Assembly (NCBI GenBank): GCA_029782025.1
Contig: JAKOVR010000077.1
Location: 1 to 64,000 of the forward strand
From: Actinomycetes bacterium
Lineage (GTDB): Bacteria; Actinomycetota; Acidimicrobiia; Acidimicrobiales; Acidimicrobilacustridaceae
Direction: 5' to 3'
Length of the DNA: 64,000 bases
Under the pieces are notes generated by a model. It worked only from the letters and a program-made list of their open reading frames with translations. It did no database searches and had not been told where the DNA came from. Positions 42,721 to 49,860 of the stretch are shown one piece after another. The position numbers and the translations under genes were made by a program. Every line of letters starts with the position of its first letter. The first letter of the stretch is position 1.

Positions 42721-44088
42721 GTGTCGCTCTACAAGCGCCTGCACGACGTACAAGCGGCACCGGGGGCCGCTGAAGGTGCCCCGCGTCGCGACCCAGTGCT
42801 CGACGAGCTTCGCCAGAAGATCCACCACCAGCTCATCGACGAGCTCGGGCCCATCCTCTACGACAAGCGCCTGTCCGAGGACGACCTCCGGCGGCGGGTC
42901 AACGACCAGCTGCACGCCGCCCTGGCCCAGGAGCGTGCACCGCTCTCGGCGGCCGACAAGGCCCAGCTCATCCAGGACGTCTCCGACGACATCCTCGGGT
43001 ACGGCCCCATCGATCGCCTCCTCAAGGACGAGGAGGTGTCGGAGGTGATGTGCAACGGGCCGGAGAGCGTCTACGTGGAGCGTTCCGGGCGGCTGGAGAA
43101 GACCAACGTCACGTTCGTCGACGAGACCCACCTGCGCCGCATCATCGACAAGATCGTGAGCGAGGTCGGGCGGCGCATCGACGAGGCCAACCCGCTCTGC
43201 GACGCCCGTCTCCCCGACGGCTCCCGCGTGAACGCCGTCATCCACCCCCTCGCCATCGGCGGCCCGTTCCTCACGATCCGGAAGTTCACCAAGGAGAAGC
43301 TCCAGATCGACGACCTGATCCGGTTCGGCACGCTCAACGCCCACTCCGCCCGGTTCCTCCAGGCCTGCATCGTCGGTCGTCTGAACGTGATCGTGTCCGG
43401 CGGTACCGGTACGGGGAAGACCACCACCCTGAACGTGCTCTCGTCCTTCATCCCGTCCGACGAGCGCATCATCACGGTCGAGGACGCGAAGGAGCTCCAG
43501 CTCCACCAGGACCACGTCCTCGCGCTGGAGGCCCGCCCGCCGAACATCGAAGGCAAGGGCGAGATCACGATTCGCGATCTCGTCAAGAACTGCCTCCGTA
43601 TGCGCCCCGACCGCATCGTGGTCGGCGAGTGTCGTTCCGGCGAGGCCCTCGACATGCTCCAGGCCATGAACACCGGCCACGACGGCTCGCTCACCACGGT
43701 CCACGCCAACAGCCCCCGGGACACGCTGGCCCGTCTCGAGACCCTGGTGCTCATGTCCGGCTTCGACCTCCCGGTGCGGGCCATCCGGGAGCAGATGTCC
43801 TCCGCACTCGACCTGATCGTGCAGCTGTCGCGACTGCGGGACGGATCCCGCCGCATCACCCACATCACCGAGGTGCAGGGCATGGAGGGCGACGTGATCA
43901 CGCTCCAGGACATCTTCCTGTTCGACTTCAGCATGGGCGTCGACGAGCACGGTCGCTTCAAGGGCCACTTGAAGGCCACCGGCGTCCGGCCGAAGTTCGC
44001 CGAGAAGCTCGCCGACCTCGGCATCCGGCTCGGTCAAGAGGTGTTCCAGCCCGAGGGCTTCGGGAAGAAGGCCGTGGGCCGGGGATGA
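42721..44088 (+). CDS. tadA: Pilus assembly ATPase TadA/CpaF
   Basis: 455 aa secretion ATPase of the VirB11 family. It has the N-terminal DILGYGPIDRLLKDEEVSEV, Walker A VSGGTGTGKTTTLNVL, an Asp box, Walker B MRPDRIVVGECRSGEALDML and the His box HDGSLTTVHAN. It powers Flp pilus extension from the cytoplasm. The stop overlaps the tadB ATG by 4 bp. Start by GTG with GAGGAG. Confidence 0.96.
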   Translation: MSLYKRLHDVQAAPGAAEGAPRRDPVLDELRQKIHHQLIDELGPILYDKRLSEDDLRRRVNDQLHAALAQERAPLSAADKAQLIQDVSDDILGYGPIDRLLKDEEVSEVMCNGPESVYVERSGRLEKTNVTFVDETHLRRIIDKIVSEVGRRIDEANPLCDARLPDGSRVNAVIHPLAIGGPFLTIRKFTKEKLQIDDLIRFGTLNAHSARFLQACIVGRLNVIVSGGTGTGKTTTLNVLSSFIPSDERIITVEDAKELQLHQDHVLALEARPPNIEGKGEITIRDLVKNCLRMRPDRIVVGECRSGEALDMLQAMNTGHDGSLTTVHANSPRDTLARLETLVLMSGFDLPVRAIREQMSSALDLIVQLSRLRDGSRRITHITEVQGMEGDVITLQDIFLFDFSMGVDEHGRFKGHLKATGVRPKFAEKLADLGIRLGQEVFQPEGFGKKAVGRG

Positions 44089-46025
44089 GCAGGCCTCGCT
44101 TCACCACCATCCGCGTTGCCGCCGCCGTCGCCGCGGCAACCCTCGTCCTGCTCATGACCACTGGAGCGGGGGCCCAGAACGAGGCGTTCCTGCTGATCCG
44201 GAGCATCGACTCGAAGTCACCGAACAACACCCAGGCCGTGGTCATGTTCACGGGCAACGCGGGCGACGTCGGCCAAGCCAAGTTCGTCGTGAACGGCAAG
44301 GAGATCCAGCCGAAGAGCACCGGGAAGCTGGATGCCGCCGCCGGCAAGGTCTACCTGTCGATGGTGATCGACACCGGGCCCAACATCTCGAGCGACGGCT
44401 CGCTGGAGAAGGCCCGTGAGGCGCTGGTGGAGGTCGTCGACAAGGCCCCGGCCGGCGTGACCTTCGGCGTGTTCTACGCCGGGGACAAGGCCTCGACGCT
44501 GCAGGCCTTCACCCAGGACAAGGAGCAGACGAAGAAGTCCATCGAGAAGGCGGGGGCGTCCCAGGGCAAGGTCGCCCTGTACGACGCCATCCGTCAGGCT
44601 GCGGCGCCGTTCCAGAGCGATCCCACCCTGCAGGGCAACATCCTGATCGTCACCGGCGACAGCGACTCCGTCGCCCTGGATCCGATCAAGGCCCTCACGG
44701 CGGCTCGAGGAGCGGTCCTGGGTTCGGGCGCCGCCACCTTCGTCGTGGCCCAGAGCGGGCGTTTCGATTCGGGCCCGATCGATCAGCTCGTCGCCGACGG
44801 CGGCGGGCGGGTGCGGCGGGGTGCCAACGCTCAGGAGATCGGCGACGCGGTCCGGTCCCTGGGGACGGCCATCCTCGACCAGCAGTACCGGATCGATGTC
44901 GACCTCCAGACGGCGAAGGAGGAGATCGCCGAGATCGAGCTCACCATCGGTGGGCAGACGGCCAAGTCCTCGTTGAAGTCGGGCGGCATCGCTCGGGGCT
45001 CCCTCCAGCTCCAGCCGAAGGAAGCGGTCGGTGGTGGCGGCATCCCCGTGCTCGACGGCCCGTTGGGCCTCGCTCTGGTCGTGGCCTTCACCATGGTCGG
45101 GTTCGCGCTGCTGGCCTACGCGTTGACGTTGCTGGTGGTCCCCGACGATTCGCTCAGCAGCGTGCTGCGCCCGTACGCCGACGGCTACTCCGAGGACGGC
45201 GAGAGCGACGACGGGGCCCCCCGCAGCGCGCTGATCCAGGGCTTTGCCGAGCAGCTGGAACAGGTCGCCGATTCCGGCGGGTACCTGGCGAGCGTGGAGG
45301 GATCGCTGGAGCGGGCGAACATCAGCCTTCGCGCCGGCGAGGCGCTCACGGCCTACCTCGGTGTCGTCCTCCTGGCGACGTTGTTCGGCTTGTTGCTCAC
45401 GCGGAGCCTCGTCGCCGGCCTCATCTTCGGTGGGTTGGGCGCGATGCTCCCGGTGATGGTGATCAACTTCATCGCCCGGCGACGGCGCAAGCGCTTCATG
45501 AACCAGCTGCCCGACACCCTCTCGCTCCTGTCGGGCACGCTGCGTGCGGGCTACTCGCTGATGCAGGGCATCGAGGCGGTCTCCCAGGAGGTCGAGGACC
45601 CGATGGGTCTCGAGCTCCGGCGGGTCGTCACCGAGTCCCGCCTCGGTCGTCCCGTCGAGGAAGCCCTCGACTCCTCCGCCGACCGGATGGCCAGCCCCGA
45701 CTTCGCGTGGGCGGTCATGGCCATCCGCATCCAGCGAGAGGTCGGTGGCAACCTCGCCGAGCTCCTCCTGACCGTGGCCGAAACCATGACCGCACGCGAA
45801 CGCCTGCGCCGTGACGTGGCTGCGCTCACCGCCGAAGGCCGCATGAGCGCCATCGTGCTGGGCCTGTTGCCTCCCGGCCTCGGCCTCGTCATGTTCGTGA
45901 TGAACCCCGACTACACCGGTGTCCTGTTCACGGACACGCTCGGGATCATCCTGTTGGTCGTTGCTGGGATTGCGATGCTCGTCGGCTTCCTGTGGATGCG
46001 GAAGATCATCAACATCGAGATCTAG
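44085..46025 (+). CDS. tadB: vWA-TadB fusion (pilus inner-membrane platform with extracytoplasmic vWA-like domain)
   Basis: 646 aa, about twice the size of ordinary TadB. A signal peptide or first helix (residues about 10-31) is followed by a vWA-like domain (about 60-280: VYLSMVIDTGPNISS, ILIVTGDSD). The MIDAS DxSxS is degenerate (DTGPNIS). A transmembrane helix near 325-350 leads to TadB proper: two helices (about 420-465), a cytoplasmic GSPII_F domain (LSLLSGTLRAGYSLMQGIEA) and two C-terminal helices. It overlaps tadA by 4 bp; tadC follows after 10 bp. Confidence 0.9.
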   Translation: MSRPRFTTIRVAAAVAAATLVLLMTTGAGAQNEAFLLIRSIDSKSPNNTQAVVMFTGNAGDVGQAKFVVNGKEIQPKSTGKLDAAAGKVYLSMVIDTGPNISSDGSLEKAREALVEVVDKAPAGVTFGVFYAGDKASTLQAFTQDKEQTKKSIEKAGASQGKVALYDAIRQAAAPFQSDPTLQGNILIVTGDSDSVALDPIKALTAARGAVLGSGAATFVVAQSGRFDSGPIDQLVADGGGRVRRGANAQEIGDAVRSLGTAILDQQYRIDVDLQTAKEEIAEIELTIGGQTAKSSLKSGGIARGSLQLQPKEAVGGGGIPVLDGPLGLALVVAFTMVGFALLAYALTLLVVPDDSLSSVLRPYADGYSEDGESDDGAPRSALIQGFAEQLEQVADSGGYLASVEGSLERANISLRAGEALTAYLGVVLLATLFGLLLTRSLVAGLIFGGLGAMLPVMVINFIARRRRKRFMNQLPDTLSLLSGTLRAGYSLMQGIEAVSQEVEDPMGLELRRVVTESRLGRPVEEALDSSADRMASPDFAWAVMAIRIQREVGGNLAELLLTVAETMTARERLRRDVAALTAEGRMSAIVLGLLPPGLGLVMFVMNPDYTGVLFTDTLGIILLVVAGIAMLVGFLWMRKIINIEI

Positions 46026-46035
46026 TGAGGTAGGC

Positions 46036-46971
46036 ATGCAAGACGTACCACCCGAGGTGAGCCTGGTGCTCCTCGCTGTCGCCATTGCCCTCGGCATCTG
46101 GGCGGTGGTGTCGCATCTCAACGAGAAGGGGCAGGTGCGGCGTTCGCTCCGGCAGCTCGAGGGGTACGAGGTCGAGAACGTCCGCGATCAGGAGCTGCTG
46201 GCCCCCATCAGTGAGCGGGCGGTCATGCCGGCCCTCGGGGCACTGACCTCGCTCGGCCGGCGCTTCACCCCCGTGGGCTACGTCGACGGCATCCGCCAGA
46301 AGAAGATCTACGCCGGCGACGGCTCCGCAGACGCGATCGACCGGTTCCTCGCCATCCGGGTGATCACCATCGTCGCCGCGATCATCGCCTTCCCGTTGCT
46401 GTACATCGTCAACCCGTTGGGGCTCGACGGGATGTCCCAGATCCTCGTCGTCGGGCTCACCATGGCCGGGCTGGTGATGGGACCGGACGCCATCCTCAGC
46501 CGGCAGGTGGGCGAGCGGATGCACGAGCTGCAGGTCACCCTCCCTGATGTCCTCGACCTGCTGACCATCTCGGTGGAGGCCGGTCTGGGCTTCGAGCAGG
46601 CGCTCGATCGGGTGATCGCCGCCGTTCCCGGAGCCCTGTCCGACGAGTTCGCCCGGATGCTCGGCGAGGTTCGGGCCGGCTCGACCCGGGCCGACGCGAT
46701 GCGGGCCATGGAGCAGCGTACGAACGTCCCCGAGGTGCGGTCCTTCGTGCTGGCCATCCTCCAGGCCGACACCTTCGGTGTGAGCATCGGCCGGGTGCTC
46801 CGTGCGCAATCCGAGGAGATGCGCATCAAGCGGCGGCAGCTGGCCCAGGAGCGGGCCCAGAAGGCCCCGGTGAAGATGCTCATCCCGATGGTGTTCTGCA
46901 TCTTCCCGGCTCTGTTCGTCGTGGTCATCGGACCCGCCATCATCAACATCAAGAACGCCTTCGCCGGCTGA
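46036..46971 (+). CDS. tadC: Pilus inner-membrane platform protein TadC
   Basis: 311 aa with a first helix (residues 8-27), a pair of helices (about 110-160), a cytoplasmic GSPII_F domain (LPDVLDLLTISVEAGLGFEQ) and a final helix (PMVFCIFPALFVVVIGPAII). It partners TadB. No tadV prepilin peptidase, tadE/F or rcpA secretin is in the window; a secretin is not expected in a monoderm. The next gene begins 10 bp downstream. Confidence 0.93.
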   Translation: MQDVPPEVSLVLLAVAIALGIWAVVSHLNEKGQVRRSLRQLEGYEVENVRDQELLAPISERAVMPALGALTSLGRRFTPVGYVDGIRQKKIYAGDGSADAIDRFLAIRVITIVAAIIAFPLLYIVNPLGLDGMSQILVVGLTMAGLVMGPDAILSRQVGERMHELQVTLPDVLDLLTISVEAGLGFEQALDRVIAAVPGALSDEFARMLGEVRAGSTRADAMRAMEQRTNVPEVRSFVLAILQADTFGVSIGRVLRAQSEEMRIKRRQLAQERAQKAPVKMLIPMVFCIFPALFVVVIGPAIINIKNAFAG

Positions 46972-46981
46972 GGTCGTCGGG

Positions 46982-48409
46982 GTGCCGGCGCGTGGGCAAG
47001 GCGTCAGCCCGTCCATCAGCTGGGTCGTCGGTGCGCTGACCGCGGCGTGGGGGTTCCTCCTCGGCGCCCGAACCCTCTACGACAACAGCTTCTTCACCCA
47101 CCTGGCGACCGGTCGGCTGATCCTCGAGCAGGGGGCCGTCCCCGCCGCCGATCCGTACTCCTACAGCGCGCCGGGCGTGTCGTGGGTGGTGCAGAGCTGG
47201 TTCGCTTCGGTCAGCTACGCCGTGGCCGAGCGCGCCGGCGGTGGGGCCGGCGTGCGGATGCTCAACGGCGTCCTGACGGCGTTGCTGCTCCTGGCCCTGT
47301 GGCGCCTCAGCCGGCCTGCGTCCGCCCTGGTCGGACGGGTGGTCATCGTCGCCCTCGCCGGTCTCGTGGGCGGCACGATGTGGACGTCCCGACCGTTCAT
47401 GTTCGGCTTCCTCGCCCTGGCGATCGTGCTGCTCGTGGTCGAGGAGCCGGCGTGGCCGGTCTGGGTCGCCGCACCGGTGTGCTGGGTCTGGGCCAACACG
47501 CACGGCTCGTTTCCGCTCGGTCTCGTCGCCTTGGCTGCCCTCGCGCTGGGCCGTCGGTTCGATGGTGAGCGACCGACACGGGAGCTGCGGGTCGCCGCCT
47601 GGGCCGCTGGAGGCATGGTCGCCGGCGTGGTGGGTCCACTCGGGCTGCACGCGCTGACCTTCCCGGTGGCGCTCCTCGGGAAGAGCGAGGTCCTGCAGCG
47701 CGTCATCGAGTGGCAGTCCCCGAGCTTCTACCAGACCTACGCCCGGCTGTTCCTGGTCATGGTCTGCGTCGCGATCGCCCTGATCGTCCGGTCGCCGAGT
47801 TGGAGGCGAACCGTTCCGTTCATGGTCTTCACCGCCATCTCGCTGCTGGCCGTGCGCAACATCGGGATCGCGATCGTGGTGTTCGTGCCGGTGATGGCTT
47901 CGGCGTGGCGGAACCTCGGATCCCTGCGAGGGGCGGAGCGGGGGCCAGCGGTGACGTTGCTGGCGGCGCTCGTCACCGTCGGCGGGCTCGTCGGGGCCGG
48001 CGTCGCCGTGGCCGGTCCGGCCTACGACCTCTCGTCGTACCCGGTCGACGGACTGCGGTACGTGCTCGACACCGTCGCTCCTGATCGGGACGGGTGCCGG
48101 CTCCTCGTCGACGACACCAACGGGAACCTGATCGAGCTCCTGGAGGGGACCGGTGGCCCCGGCGTGCTGCTCGACGACCGCTACGACATGTACCCGAACG
48201 ACGTCATCAACGACTACCTGCGCCTGCACAGCGCCGATCCGGGCTGGTATGAGGCCATGGAACGGTGGAAGGTGAGCGTGGTCCTCTGGAACCGCCGGCA
48301 GCCGCTGGCGTCGCTCCTGTTGGAGGACGAACGCTGGCGAGTCTCCTACAGCGACGAGACGTGGGTGGTCTTCGTGCGGCGGGCCAGCGAGACCAGCTGC
48401 CGACGCTGA
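46982..48409 (+). CDS. Polytopic membrane protein (GT-C-like, uncharacterised)
   Basis: 475 aa with about ten hydrophobic helices in the first 350 residues and a soluble extracytoplasmic tail (about 360-475). The first loop has THLATGRLILEQGAVPAADP, an acidic/aromatic loop of the kind seen in lipid-linked-sugar glycosyltransferases of GT-C fold, but no catalytic Asp-Asp pair is certain. It is co-directional with tadC at 10 bp and ends before a strong bidirectional terminator, so it belongs to the Tad transcript. It could glycosylate pilin or another surface protein. Confidence 0.72.
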   Translation: MPARGQGVSPSISWVVGALTAAWGFLLGARTLYDNSFFTHLATGRLILEQGAVPAADPYSYSAPGVSWVVQSWFASVSYAVAERAGGGAGVRMLNGVLTALLLLALWRLSRPASALVGRVVIVALAGLVGGTMWTSRPFMFGFLALAIVLLVVEEPAWPVWVAAPVCWVWANTHGSFPLGLVALAALALGRRFDGERPTRELRVAAWAAGGMVAGVVGPLGLHALTFPVALLGKSEVLQRVIEWQSPSFYQTYARLFLVMVCVAIALIVRSPSWRRTVPFMVFTAISLLAVRNIGIAIVVFVPVMASAWRNLGSLRGAERGPAVTLLAALVTVGGLVGAGVAVAGPAYDLSSYPVDGLRYVLDTVAPDRDGCRLLVDDTNGNLIELLEGTGGPGVLLDDRYDMYPNDVINDYLRLHSADPGWYEAMERWKVSVVLWNRRQPLASLLLEDERWRVSYSDETWVVFVRRASETSCRR

Positions 48410-48448
48410 TCACGGGCGGGGGTCCCGGGGGAGATGGGGCCAAAACGC

Positions 48449-48478
48449 GGTTCGTGGGACCTGCTGGTCCCACGAACC
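48449..48478. terminator. Bidirectional intrinsic terminator
   Basis: A perfect 13-bp stem GGTTCGTGGGACC / GGTCCCACGAACC with a TGCT loop. On the minus strand GCGTTTT follows, ending the pilin transcript. On the plus strand TTCGGATGTTGTGTTG follows, ending the Tad operon. It lies between convergent genes. Confidence 0.85.
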
Positions 48479-48508
48479 TTCGGATGTTGTGTTGTCGGAT
48501 GCCTCGGC

Positions 48509-48706
48509 TCAGCAGGTGGATGTGCCGTACTCGATGGCGCTTCCAGAGCACGACAACTTGCTGTTGACCGTTCCCTGGAAGAACCGAAGAGACGCAACGC
48601 ACACCAGTGCGATGAGCGACACGAGCAAGGCATATTCGATCATGCCCGTGCCTTCGTCGCCGTGGAGCCTGGGGCGTACCCGACCGGTTTGCCCCATCGC
48701 CTGCAT
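48509..48706 (-). CDS. flp: Flp-family type IVb pilin (second of two)
   Basis: 65 aa from the ATG at 48706, which has AAAGGAG 5 nt upstream; this favours it over the start at 48733. A short basic leader ends at DEG; cleavage after the Gly leaves TGMIEYALLVSLIALVCV, with the conserved Glu+5-Tyr+6. The C-terminus has two Cys that may pair. It is the second gene in a pilin transcript. The 14-bp palindrome GCCTGCATGCAGGC overlaps its start codon. Confidence 0.88.
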   Translation of the reverse strand: MQAMGQTGRVRPRLHGDEGTGMIEYALLVSLIALVCVASLRFFQGTVNSKLSCSGSAIEYGTSTC

Positions 48707-48712
48707 GCAGGC
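48699..48712 (-). promoter_or_regulatory. Palindrome over the start codon of the second pilin
   Basis: GCCTGCATGCAGGC is a perfect 14-bp palindrome with the ATG (48706-48704) in its centre and the AAAGGAG ribosome site at its edge. In RNA it is too tight to hairpin fully but could dimerise or bind a protein. Confidence 0.35.
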
Positions 48713-48732
48713 TCCTTTCTCCGCAGAAAGCA

Positions 48733-48766
48733 CAGAGGAGGCGGACCTTGCGGCCCGCCTCCTCTG
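48733..48766 (-). terminator. Intercistronic hairpin between the two pilins
   Basis: A perfect 12-bp stem CAGAGGAGGCGG / CCGCCTCCTCTG (48733-48744 with 48755-48766, 10-nt loop) lies 24 nt past the first pilin's stop. On the minus strand only TGTGCTTTCT follows, not a full U-tract, so it is likely a partial terminator or an mRNA stabiliser. Confidence 0.6.
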
Positions 48767-48790
48767 ATTGCGAACCAGCGAAGCCGTTGG

Positions 48791-48976
48791 CTACTGGATG
48801 GCCGAGCCGACGCCCGAGAACTTGCTCGAAGCGGCCTTGCCGAGGAAGGTGATGGCGAGGATGCAGACGACGGCGATGAGGGCCACGAGGAGTGCGTACT
48901 CCACGAGCGAAGCGCCCCGGTCGGTCTTGCAACGGGCCTGCATCCAGGCGCTGATGTACTCGTACGAGGTAAGCAT
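48791..48976 (-). CDS. flp: Flp-family type IVb pilin (first of two)
   Basis: 61 aa from the ATG at 48976 with AAGGGAG upstream. The leader ends CKTDRG; cleavage after Gly gives ASLVEYALLVALIAVVCILA, with Glu+5 and Tyr+6 typical of Flp pilins. The rest (FLGKAASSKFSGVGSAIQ) is short. This first gene is probably the major pilin. It is encoded opposite to the Tad machinery, with its own promoter. Confidence 0.92.
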   Translation of the reverse strand: MLTSYEYISAWMQARCKTDRGASLVEYALLVALIAVVCILAITFLGKAASSKFSGVGSAIQ

Positions 48977-49043
48977 TGAGCTTCTCCCTTGATTTGGTGC
49001 TGACAAACGTCCCCCCGGTTGGGTGAACGGCTTCCTATCCCTC

Positions 49044-49117
49044 ACACTATCGGATCCTGAGCTCCCGGGCCGTATAGGTCATTTGGCCTATTTGTCGCGG
49101 AGCGTGGTCTCAGGATC
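49044..49117 (-). promoter_or_regulatory. Pilin promoter region with nested inverted repeats
   Basis: TAGTGT (49049-49044, minus strand) is a likely -10, with a leader of about 60 nt before the first pilin. Upstream lie an outer 9-bp inverted repeat (GATCCTGAG 49053-49061, CTCAGGATC 49109-49117) and an inner 7-bp one (49074-49080 with 49085-49091, one wobble). They may bind the neighbouring NarL-type regulator. Confidence 0.4.
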
Positions 49118-49118
49118 G

Positions 49119-49763
49119 CTACTCGAGGTGGATGATCCCCATGCGGACCGCCTGTAGGACGGCCTGGGTGCGGTCGCGGGCGTCCAGCTTCTGGTAGATC
49201 GAGGCGAGGTGGTTCTTGACCGTCTTCTGGCTGATGAACAGCCGTTCTGCCACTTCGGGGGTGGAGCAGCCGTCGGCGATGAGCTGGAGGACCTCCTCCT
49301 CCCGCTTCGTGATGATCCGCTCCTCGTCACTCCCGGGATCGTCGAGCCGCCGAACCTCCTCGAGCATCGACGCGGCGAGCTGGGGCGAGAGCACCGTCTC
49401 GCCCCGGACGACGGTGCGGATGGCGTTGGCGATCTCGTCGGTGGAGCAGTCCTTGACGAGATACCCGCTGGCGCCGGCCCGCACGGCGGCGGCCAGCACC
49501 TCTTGGTCGGCGTGCATGGTCAACATGACGATGGCGATCTCGGGAAAGGCGATCTTGATCTGCCTGGTGGCCTCGACGCCGTCCACCTCGGGCATGGTGA
49601 CATCCATCAGGATCACCTCGGGGTGGAGCTCCTCGGCGAGGCGGATCGCCTCGTCGCCGTCCCGGGCCTCGCCGACGATGTCGAAGCCCTGGTCGGTCAT
49701 GGAGCGGCGCAGACCCTCCCGCAGCATGCGGTGGTCGTCGGCCAGCATGAGGCGAATGGACAC
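49119..49763 (-). CDS. NarL/LuxR-family response regulator
   Basis: 214 aa from a GTG at 49763 with AGGGAG 7 nt upstream; a GTG at 49778 would place that ribosome site inside the gene. The receiver (residues 1-120) has ADDHRMLREGLRR, the Asp in VILMDVTMPEVDG and the Lys in YLVKDCS. The C-terminal HTH (about 150-214) has TKREEEVLQLIADGCSTPEV and ISQKTVKNHLASIYQKL. The partner kinase is encoded 97 bp upstream; the Flp pilins lie just downstream. Confidence 0.94.
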   Translation of the reverse strand: MSIRLMLADDHRMLREGLRRSMTDQGFDIVGEARDGDEAIRLAEELHPEVILMDVTMPEVDGVEATRQIKIAFPEIAIVMLTMHADQEVLAAAVRAGASGYLVKDCSTDEIANAIRTVVRGETVLSPQLAASMLEEVRRLDDPGSDEERIITKREEEVLQLIADGCSTPEVAERLFISQKTVKNHLASIYQKLDARDRTQAVLQAVRMGIIHLE

Positions 49764-49860
49764 GAATGCTCCCTGCACGTTCGGCTAGGCCAGATGGCCC
49801 AGCGGAAGGATACCCGGCCGATGGTCCCCGTGTGTGCCACGAGCCAGCGGGCGCTGGTGG

